A stretch of 5,647 nt of DNA, taken from contig CAUPPN010000071.1 of NCBI GenBank assembly GCA_963513115.1, positions 1-5,647 on the forward strand, given 5' to 3'. Position 1 is the stretch's first letter; every line of letters begins with the position of its first letter. A program made the position numbers and the translations under genes. Below are positions 1-4,306 of this stretch, in pieces. A model generated the notes under the pieces. The model was not told the origin of the DNA, made no database searches, and worked only from the letters and a program-made list of their open reading frames with translations. The DNA comes from JABCPO02 sp963513115. Lineage in GTDB: Bacteria > Bacillota > Clostridia > TANB77 > CAG-508.

Positions 1-197
1 GATAGTATAGAATATATTAGCATTATTGGGCCTTTAGTTTTTAGGTAGTGACTATCACCTTTTACTAAACCTTCATTAATGATTCCTGCATTAAGTTTAG
101 GTATATACAAATTGATGTATACTCCAAATATTACTATCAGGAGAGTTAGGATAATTTTAAGCCTATATTTTTTTGCATGTTTTAGTATCATTTGCAT
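1..197 (-). CDS. ABC transporter, N-terminal part of the membrane domain (partial, runs off the left edge)
   Basis: Only the first 65 codons are inside the window. The product starts with a short basic stretch (residues about 6-14, HAKKYRLK), followed by a membrane segment at about residues 15-32. A conserved-looking block PKLNAGIINEGLVKGD at about 33-48 comes next, then the beginning of a second hydrophobic segment. This pattern is typical of the first transmembrane helix and following loop of fused permease/ATPase exporters of the ABC superfamily (type IV exporter fold), many of which work as heterodimers. The nucleotide-binding domain would lie outside the window, so the ATPase assignment is inferred from family resemblance. 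Start choice: ATG at 197 has an AAAGGA ribosome binding site with 9 bases between GG and ATG. A second in-frame ATG lies two codons further in. Substrate cannot be predicted. Confidence 0.75.
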   Translation of the reverse strand, partial: MQMILKHAKKYRLKIILTLLIVIFGVYINLYIPKLNAGIINEGLVKGDSHYLKTKGPIMLIYSIL

Positions 198-226
198 AGC
201 GTTATTCCTTTCTTTTTTACTATATA

Positions 227-255
227 ATTATATATATTAAAAGGGATTTTTTCAA
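227..255 (-). promoter_or_regulatory. Sigma-A-type promoter of the ABC transporter gene
   Basis: On the minus strand there is a -35 box TTGAAA (250-255) and a perfect -10 box TATAAT (227-232), separated by 17 bases. Transcription would begin near base 220, giving a leader of about 23 bases that contains the AAAGGA ribosome binding site. Confidence 0.75.
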
Positions 256-274
256 GGATAAGAAAGATGGGATA

Positions 275-290
275 GTTATTAAAAAATAAC
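275..290. repeat. Small perfect inverted repeat upstream of the ABC transporter promoter
   Basis: The arms GTTATT (275-280) and AATAAC (285-290) are separated by four A. The repeat lies about 20 bases upstream of the -35 box of the minus-strand ABC transporter promoter. A dyad here could be an operator for a dimeric regulator, but six AT-rich base pairs may occur by chance and no regulator gene is visible. Confidence 0.25.
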
Positions 291-325
291 AAATAGAGGT
301 AATAAAAGAGTATAAAAAAATATTA

Positions 326-406
326 ATGGTAATAGCAATGGTAATATTAATATTATTTATATTATGGAATATATATCATAAATATTTGTTAAATTATTTG
401 GTATAA
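326..406 (+). other. Short hydrophobic open frame, 26 codons, doubtful as a gene
   Basis: From ATG at 326 the frame encodes 26 residues, of which roughly the first 16 form one strongly hydrophobic segment (MVIAMVILILFILW). The end is more polar (NIYHKYLLNYLV). The frame is open upstream to a stop just before 293, and the upstream codons add a basic stretch (KEYKK) that would suit a membrane peptide. However, no ATG, GTG or TTG opens that longer version. The nearest purine-rich stretch, AAAGAG at 305-310, is 15 bases from the ATG, which is too far. The 3' end overlaps the promoter at 386-414. It may be a gene relic, a small membrane peptide, or chance in AT-rich DNA. I do not assign a function. 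Confidence 0.2.
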
Positions 407-414
407 AATATAAT
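386..414 (+). promoter_or_regulatory. Predicted promoter of the acidic open frame at 445-765
   Basis: There is a -35 box TTGTTA (386-391, four of six consensus bases) and a perfect -10 box TATAAT (409-414), with a 17-base spacer. Transcription would begin near 421, about ten bases before the AAAAGGAA ribosome binding site that precedes the open frame. Confidence 0.55.
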
Positions 415-444
415 TAAATTAATGAAAGAAAAGGAAATTAAGTT

Positions 445-765
445 ATAGAAGATAAAATAAAATATAGAGAAGTATTAGAAAAGATACTTTCTGAAGTTTA
501 TACTGAACAAGATTATATAGATTTTTTCACTTATTATTTTACAGAGGGATACAAAAAATTTTCACCAGATGAAAAGGAAGATTTTTATGATATATTTCAA
601 GTATATTTAATACGTGATAATAAAATATCAATTGAATTATTTAATGATATTGATGAGATATGTCAAAAAATAGATTGTGGAACTGCAGAAGTAGATCCAC
701 ATTATTTTGAAGAATATGATAATACTTTTATAAAATTACTAAAAGAAAATGGTTTTCTAAAATAA
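445..765 (+). CDS. Small acidic protein of unknown function; ATA in the start position (start-lost or non-canonical start)
   Basis: The frame is open for 106 codons from 445 to the TAA at 763-765, with codon use like the neighbouring genes. It contains no in-frame ATG, GTG or TTG at all. The frame opens at 442, just after an in-frame TAA at 439-441. An AAAAGGAA ribosome binding site (430-436) stands 8-9 bases before ATA at 445. Reading that ATA as the start gives a natural-looking N-terminus (M)EDKIKYREVLEKIL. The product is rich in Asp, Glu, Phe and Tyr, has roughly twice as many acidic as basic residues, has two cysteines late in the chain, and lacks a signal peptide or membrane segment. 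It is therefore probably a soluble cytoplasmic protein. I do not recognise the family. Either a single G-to-A change has destroyed the ATG (a young pseudogene), or ATA is used as a weak start, or the base is a sequencing error. Confidence 0.55.
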   Translation: MEDKIKYREVLEKILSEVYTEQDYIDFFTYYFTEGYKKFSPDEKEDFYDIFQVYLIRDNKISIELFNDIDEICQKIDCGTAEVDPHYFEEYDNTFIKLLKENGFLK

Positions 766-835
766 TAATAAAAATAGTTTACATATTTTATAATAAAAAG
801 TAATCAAATTAGTTACCAATAAAAAATTATATAAT

Positions 836-869
836 AAAAAACACTGTAATATCAACGATTACAGTGTTT
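836..869 (-). terminator. Intrinsic terminator of tRNA-Pro
   Basis: A perfect 12-base-pair hairpin has arms at 839-850 and 858-869 and a 7-base loop at 851-857. On the minus strand it is followed by a T run (840-836, partly shared with the stem base). It begins 8 bases after the tRNA CCA end. On the plus strand the bases after the hairpin are a poor U tract, so it would stop plus-strand transcripts from 445-765 only weakly. Confidence 0.85.
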
Positions 870-876
870 ATCATTT

Positions 877-952
877 TGGTCGAGGTGACAGGGATCGAAC
901 CTGCGACCTCATGGTCCCAAACCACGCGCGCTACCAACTGCGCTACACCTCG
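877..952 (-). tRNA. tRNA-Pro (anticodon TGG)
   Basis: This is a 76-base cloverleaf with the CCA end encoded. The acceptor arms CGAGGTG and CACCTCG pair fully and begin with the C1-G72 pair usual for tRNA-Pro. The D stem is GCGC/GCGC with a normal AGTTGGTA loop. The anticodon stem CGTGG/CCATG carries the loop TTTGGGA, which gives anticodon TGG. The T stem is GCAGG/CCTGT with the canonical loop TTCGATC, and the discriminator is A. This isoacceptor can read all or most proline codons through wobble. It lies directly downstream of rny but has its own promoter and terminator. Confidence 0.97.
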
Positions 953-956
953 ATCA

Positions 957-1012
957 ATGCAATATATATATATATATTAACATTAATTTTTAATAATTTC
1001 AACATATTGCAT
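957..1012. repeat. 9-bp inverted repeat flanking the tRNA-Pro promoter
   Basis: ATGCAATAT at 957-965 is repeated in inverse orientation as ATATTGCAT at 1004-1012. The arms sit on either side of the tRNA-Pro -35 and -10 boxes. Within this interval, 962-977 is an uninterrupted (AT)8 tract that overlaps the -10 region and the short leader. The symmetry may be incidental in AT-rich DNA. Confidence 0.4.
974..1002 (-). promoter_or_regulatory. Promoter of tRNA-Pro (extended -10)
   Basis: The minus strand carries TTGAAA (997-1002) and TAATAT (974-979) with a 17-base spacer. A TG dinucleotide sits one base upstream of the -10 box, the extended -10 arrangement. The start would be near 967, about 15 bases before the mature tRNA 5' end, in an (AT)n tract. 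Confidence 0.7.
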
Positions 1013-1049
1013 CAACTTTTTTTAAAAATTTGTAAAAAATACTTTTTTA

Positions 1050-2618
1050 TTATTTTCTATTAACCTTACTTTGTTTTGCATAGTCTGTTTTTCTAGTTTC
1101 TCTTAATACTGTTACCTTTATCTTACCTGGGAAAGGTAATTCATCTTCTATCTTTTTAGAAATATCATGTGCAAGTACAGTCATTTCAGAATCAGATATC
1201 TTTTCAGGGTCTACTATTAGACGTATTTCTCTACCCGCTTGTATAGCGTAAGATTTGTTTACACCTTCGAATTCTGTAGCAATTTCTTCAAGCTTTTGTA
1301 TTCTTTTAATATATGCTTCAAATGTATCTCTTCTAGCTCCAGGTCTTGATGCAGAAATTGTATCTGCAGCTTGTACAAGTATTGCTTCAACTGTTTCTGG
1401 CTCTACATCATTATGATGAGCTTCTACTGCGTGAATAACTTCCTTGCTTTCTTTAGCCCTATTTAATACTTCTACGCCTAATTCTACATGTGTTCCTTCA
1501 ATATCTGGATCATGATCTAGTGCTTTTCCAATATCATGTAGTAATGCAGCTCTTTTAGCTACTTCCTTATTTGCTCCTACTAAGTCTGCCATAATTCCAG
1601 CCAAGTTTGAAACTTCTATTGAGTGTGTAAGAACATTTTGACCATAGCTTGTTCTGTATTTTAGTTTACCTAGAAGCATAATTTCTTCTGAGTTTAAATC
1701 TGATACACCAGATTCTTCCATTGCTCTTTTACCTTCAGCTCTTACTACATCTGCTATTTCTAATGTTGCTTTTTCTACAATTTCTTCAATCTTGCCTGGA
1801 TGGATTCTACCATCATCTAGTAATTTTTCTATTGCTAATTTAGCAACAGCTGTTCTTACTGGATCAAATGCAGAAAGTGTTATTGCTTCTGGAGTATCGT
1901 CTATTATGATTTGAACACCAGTTAGCATCTCTAAACTTCTAATATTTCTACCATCTTTACCAATTATTCTACCTTTCATTTCTTCTGAAGGAATAGAAAT
2001 AACAGTAAGTGTTGTTTCAGAAGTATGATCTGCTGCACACTTTTGTATTGCTGTTGTAATAACATTTTTAGCCATCATTTTAGCATTTTCATTAATTTCT
2101 TCTTCATATTTTTTAATAATTTTTGCCTTATCCTCAACTAATTCTTTATCAAGGATATTAATAATTTCTTTTTTAGCTTCTTCTTCGCTAAGGTTTGCTG
2201 TTTGTTCTAGTATTTTTCTTTTTTCTTCTTCAATATTTTGTACTTGTAATTCTCTTTTTTCTAGTTCTTTACTATAGTTGTCTAAATGTTTTAAATCTTT
2301 TTCAATTCTTTCTTCCTTTTTTCCTAATTGTTCCTCTTTTTGGAATAACCTATTTTCTTGTTTTGAAAGTTCTGCCCTTCTTTCTTTAATTTCAGTGTCT
2401 ATTTCATCTTTTAGTTTTAATTCCATTTCTTTTGCAGTTATTTCTGCATCTCTTCTATAATCATTTGCTTCTTTTTGTGCGTCTCCAACTATTTTGTCTG
2501 CTTTTTCTTTTGCATTAGATAATAGTAATTCATTATTTTTAATGTTGTTTTTAATTATAATTATGTATGTAACTGCTGAAACAAGGAGGATAGTAAGGAT
2601 GATTATTGCTATCACCAT
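1050..2618 (-). CDS. rny: Ribonuclease Y (membrane-anchored endoribonuclease)
   Basis: RNase Y starts decay of many mRNAs in Firmicutes by endonucleolytic cleavage and acts as a membrane-bound hub of RNA turnover. The 522-residue product matches the usual family length of about 520 and shows the full domain order. There is an N-terminal membrane helix (residues 1-22), then a long charged coiled coil (about 25-190). A KH RNA-binding domain follows with the GRIIGKDGRNIR motif at 216-227. The HD catalytic domain has THS at 331-333, the metal-binding HDIGK at 361-365 and HH at 401-402. The typical C-terminal region includes SRPGARRDTFEAY near 424-436. Start choice: ATG at 2618 has an AAAGAGGGG ribosome binding site five bases upstream. 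The in-frame ATG at 2648 would add ten non-membrane residues, lacks a ribosome binding site, and would place this Shine-Dalgarno inside the gene. It is transcribed from its own promoter with a leader of about 107 bases. No clear terminator follows, so some transcripts may run into tRNA-Pro. Confidence 0.97.
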   Translation of the reverse strand: MVIAIIILTILLVSAVTYIIIIKNNIKNNELLLSNAKEKADKIVGDAQKEANDYRRDAEITAKEMELKLKDEIDTEIKERRAELSKQENRLFQKEEQLGKKEERIEKDLKHLDNYSKELEKRELQVQNIEEEKRKILEQTANLSEEEAKKEIINILDKELVEDKAKIIKKYEEEINENAKMMAKNVITTAIQKCAADHTSETTLTVISIPSEEMKGRIIGKDGRNIRSLEMLTGVQIIIDDTPEAITLSAFDPVRTAVAKLAIEKLLDDGRIHPGKIEEIVEKATLEIADVVRAEGKRAMEESGVSDLNSEEIMLLGKLKYRTSYGQNVLTHSIEVSNLAGIMADLVGANKEVAKRAALLHDIGKALDHDPDIEGTHVELGVEVLNRAKESKEVIHAVEAHHNDVEPETVEAILVQAADTISASRPGARRDTFEAYIKRIQKLEEIATEFEGVNKSYAIQAGREIRLIVDPEKISDSEMTVLAHDISKKIEDELPFPGKIKVTVLRETRKTDYAKQSKVNRK

Positions 2619-2731
2619 ATTTACCCCTCTTTCGTTTTCAAAAATCATTTATTATTGGATTAAAATATATCAATTGTTTATTAATTATGTACTAAAAATA
2701 TGTTTGTATTAATATATTTTAACTTAAAATT

Positions 2732-2760
2732 ATAATATACTTTTTTTATTGTTATGTCAA
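2732..2760 (-). promoter_or_regulatory. Promoter of rny
   Basis: The minus strand has a perfect -35 box TTGACA (2755-2760) and a -10 box TATTAT (2732-2737) 17 bases apart. The start would be near 2725, leaving a leader of about 107 bases before the rny ATG. I see no riboswitch, T-box or upstream open frame in that leader. Confidence 0.75.
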
Positions 2761-2826
2761 TTTGATATTAGAATAAAAATTGGTAAAAACTTATATTATT
2801 TTTAATATATAAATTTTAAATTACAC

Positions 2827-2851
2827 AAAAAAAGGCCACCTAAGTAGTCTT
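2827..2851 (-). terminator. Intrinsic terminator of tRNA-Gln
   Basis: Read on the minus strand, AAG-A-CTAC, loop TTAG, GTGG-C-CTT forms a hairpin with one A/C mismatch and one G-U pair, running straight into seven T (2833-2827). It begins seven bases after the tRNA-Gln CCA end and separates that unit from the rny promoter. Confidence 0.75.
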
Positions 2852-2857
2852 ATATAT

Positions 2858-2931
2858 TGGCTGGGGTAGTAAGGTTCGAACTTACGATCGAGGAGTCAGA
2901 GTCCCCTGCCTTACCACTTGGCTATACCCCA
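2858..2931 (-). tRNA. tRNA-Gln (anticodon CTG)
   Basis: This is a 74-base cloverleaf with encoded CCA. The acceptor is TGGGGTA/TACCCCA with the weak U1-A72 pair typical of tRNA-Gln, and the discriminator is G. The D arm is GCC/GGC with loop AAGTGGTAA. The anticodon stem GGGGA/TCCTC contains one G-U pair, and the loop CTCTGAC gives anticodon CTG, which reads CAG. The T stem is GTAAG/CTTAC with loop TTCGAAC. In such an AT-rich genome CAG should be the minor glutamine codon, so a TTG-anticodon tRNA-Gln is expected elsewhere. It is transcribed alone, from its own promoter to its own terminator. Confidence 0.97.
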
Positions 2932-2942
2932 ATTATATGAAA

Positions 2943-2971
2943 ATTATAATATATTAAAAATAATTATGCAA
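2943..2971 (-). promoter_or_regulatory. Promoter of tRNA-Gln
   Basis: The minus strand has TTGCAT (2966-2971) and a perfect TATAAT (2943-2948) with a 17-base spacer. The start would be near 2936, only about five bases before the mature tRNA. The -35 box begins one base after the T run that ends the tRNA-Gly/Cys unit. Confidence 0.75.
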
Positions 2972-2972
2972 T

Positions 2973-2997
2973 AAAAAAAGCTTACGTTTTAGTAAGC
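2973..2997 (-). terminator. Intrinsic terminator of the tRNA-Gly/tRNA-Cys transcript
   Basis: On the minus strand, GCTTAC (2997-2992) pairs with GTAAGC (2985-2980) across a six-base loop and is followed by seven T (2979-2973). It starts four bases after the tRNA-Cys CCA end. Confidence 0.9.
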
Positions 2998-3000
2998 GAA

Positions 3001-3074
3001 TGGAGGCGACACTCGGAATCGAACCGAGGATAAGAGTTTTGCAGACTCGTGCCTTACCACTTGGCCATGCCGCC
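3001..3074 (-). tRNA. tRNA-Cys (anticodon GCA)
   Basis: This is a 74-base cloverleaf with encoded CCA and the U73 discriminator that marks tRNA-Cys. The acceptor is GGCGGCA/TGTCGCC with one G-U pair. The D arm is GCC/GGC with loop AAGTGGTAA. The anticodon loop CTGCAAA gives GCA. The anticodon stem CGAGT/ACTCT has a C/U mismatch at its outermost pair (27/43), while the other four pairs are intact. The T stem is CTCGG/CCGAG with the canonical loop TTCGATT. It is the second gene of a two-tRNA transcript, one base after tRNA-Gly. Confidence 0.97.
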
Positions 3075-3075
3075 A

Positions 3076-3151
3076 TGGAGCGGGAAATGGGACTCAAACC
3101 CACGACCTATGCCTTGGCAAGGCATCGCTCTATCGACTGAGCTACTCCCGC
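3076..3151 (-). tRNA. tRNA-Gly (anticodon GCC) with A19/U56 in place of G19/C56
   Basis: This is a 76-base cloverleaf with encoded CCA. The acceptor is GCGGGAG/TTCCCGC with discriminator T. The D stem is GCTC/GAGC with loop AGTCGATA. The anticodon stem ATGCC/GGCAT is perfect, and the loop TTGCCAA gives GCC, reading GGC and GGU. The T stem is GTGGG/CCCAT with loop TTTGAGT. Two normally near-invariant positions are changed together: position 19 is A, not G, and position 56 is T, not C. The long-range elbow pair would therefore be A19-U56 instead of G19-C56. G18, the T54-T55 pair and A58 are kept, and the other three tRNAs in the window have C56. It is the first gene of the Gly-Cys transcript. 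Confidence 0.95.
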
Positions 3152-3162
3152 GAGATATGATA

Positions 3163-3191
3163 ATTATACTTAAATATTTTTTAAATGTCAA
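3163..3191 (-). promoter_or_regulatory. Perfect-consensus promoter of the tRNA-Gly/tRNA-Cys unit
   Basis: The minus strand carries TTGACA (3186-3191) and TATAAT (3163-3168) with a 17-base spacer, matching the sigma-A consensus at every box position. The start would fall about four bases before the mature tRNA-Gly. This is the strongest promoter by sequence in the window. It diverges from uppP, whose ATG is 62 bases beyond the -35 box. Confidence 0.9.
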
Positions 3192-3253
3192 ATACTACAA
3201 AAAGCGTTTTAAATGTGCAATAATAGTCTTATAAAAATATATAGAGGTAAAAA

Positions 3254-4096
3254 ATGATAGAGTTTTTAAAAGTAACAATACTTGGAATAATTGAGGGAAT
3301 AACAGAGTGGCTTCCAATAAGCTCAACTGGACACTTAATCTTAGCAAATAATTTTATTAAGTTAAATGTGACAAAAGAATTTATGTCAGTATTTAATGTA
3401 GTGATACAATTAGGAGCAATATTTGCTGTTATATTACTATTTTGGAATAAGATATTTCCTTTTAAATATGAAAAAGGAAAAGGGATAAAAGCTGAAAAAG
3501 AAAAGTTTAGTCTTTGGGGTAAGGTTTTAATTGCATGTGTACCTGCAGGAATTATAGGAGTATTATTTGATGATAAGATAGAAGAACTGTTCTATAATCC
3601 AACAAGTATAGCAATTGCATTAATAGTTGTAGGAATAATATTTTTAATTGTAGAAAATATAAAAATTAAAAAATCAAGACATGATAGGCTAGTAGAAAAG
3701 AAGGATACTTTAGATAAAATAACTATAAAAGATTCATTAAAAATAGGAATCTACCAAGTATTTGCAGCAGTATTTCCAGGTACATCAAGATCAGGAGCTA
3801 CAATAATAGGTGGTATGATAAATGGACTAAATAGAGAAACAGCAGCAGAATTTACCTTTATTTTAGCAATACCTGTTATGTTAGGAGCAAGCTTATTAAA
3901 AATAGTAAAGTTTGGTTTTCATTTTTCTAAAAATGAAATGATAATACTACTTTTAGGAATGTTTGTAAGTTTCATAGTTTCACTATATACAATAAAATAC
4001 TTATTGAAATATATTAAGAAACATGACTTTAAACCATTTGGAATATATAGGATAATATTAGGTATAATAATATTGCTTAGATACTATGTATTTTAA
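3254..4096 (+). CDS. uppP: Undecaprenyl-diphosphatase (UppP/BacA family)
   Basis: This integral membrane enzyme dephosphorylates undecaprenyl pyrophosphate to undecaprenyl phosphate. The reaction recycles the lipid carrier for peptidoglycan and other surface polymers, and overproduction is known to give bacitracin resistance. The 280-residue product is near family length. It contains the two BacA signature motifs: EGITEWLPISSTGHL at 14-28 (catalytic Glu14, Glu18 and His27 by family comparison) and PGTSRSGATI at 175-184 (Arg179). Hydrophobic helices are visible at about 45-64, 90-105, 117-134, 200-219, 228-250 and 263-280, and a charged loop KKSRHDRLVEKKD lies at about 139-151. The ATG has an AGAGGT ribosome binding site with about seven bases spacing. 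No strong plus-strand promoter is obvious; a weak candidate is TATAAA at 3230-3235. No terminator is seen after the stop, so read-through to rsmH is possible. Confidence 0.97.
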   Translation: MIEFLKVTILGIIEGITEWLPISSTGHLILANNFIKLNVTKEFMSVFNVVIQLGAIFAVILLFWNKIFPFKYEKGKGIKAEKEKFSLWGKVLIACVPAGIIGVLFDDKIEELFYNPTSIAIALIVVGIIFLIVENIKIKKSRHDRLVEKKDTLDKITIKDSLKIGIYQVFAAVFPGTSRSGATIIGGMINGLNRETAAEFTFILAIPVMLGASLLKIVKFGFHFSKNEMIILLLGMFVSFIVSLYTIKYLLKYIKKHDFKPFGIYRIILGIIILLRYYVF

Positions 4097-4232
4097 GTAA
4101 TTAAGCATATAATAATCATGTTTTAATATATATAGTTTAAATAATTAGTATACAAATCATGTAACTAAATATTAAAATTATTTAATTAATGTATATAAAG
4201 AAACAATGAAGTATTACATAAATATAAAAAAG

Positions 4233-4262
4233 TTGCAAAATTATATTAATATATCATATAAT
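4233..4262 (+). promoter_or_regulatory. Predicted promoter of the rsmH/division gene cluster
   Basis: There is a -35 box TTGCAA (4233-4238) and a perfect -10 box TATAAT (4257-4262), separated by 18 bases. The start would be near 4269, giving a leader of about 38 bases. The rest of the uppP-rsmH gap (4097-4232) is featureless AT-rich DNA with no convincing terminator hairpin and no mraZ. Confidence 0.6.
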
Positions 4263-4306
4263 TTTGTTAAATCTAAAAGCTAAATATGATATATATAAGG
4301 AATAAT

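Noticed and set aside
2619..2648. Ten-residue N-terminal extension of RNase Y from the upstream ATG
   Set aside because: The strong AAAGAGGGG ribosome binding site lies inside this stretch, directly before the ATG at 2618, and the family begins with the membrane helix.
2195..2712. Several plus-strand open frames antisense to the rny coiled-coil region
   Set aside because: They are low-complexity Phe/Leu/Ser-rich complements of the Lys/Glu-rich coiled coil of rny and lack ribosome binding sites.
2619..2725. Possible riboswitch, T-box or leader peptide in the rny leader
   Set aside because: The leader is AT-rich without a T-box motif, a recognisable riboswitch core, a terminator hairpin or a short open frame with a ribosome binding site.
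3049..3234. Plus-strand open frame running over tRNA-Cys and tRNA-Gly
   Set aside because: It is antisense to two clear tRNA genes and their promoter, has no ribosome binding site, and its translation resembles no protein. It is a by-product of the tRNA sequence.
4097..4150. Possible terminator after uppP
   Set aside because: Only very short AT-only pairings are present and no GC-containing stem with a T run, so I do not call a terminator.
4286..4306. Seven-residue N-terminal extension of RsmH
   Set aside because: There is no ribosome binding site before ATG 4286, whereas AAGGA stands directly before ATG 4307, which also matches the family N-terminus.
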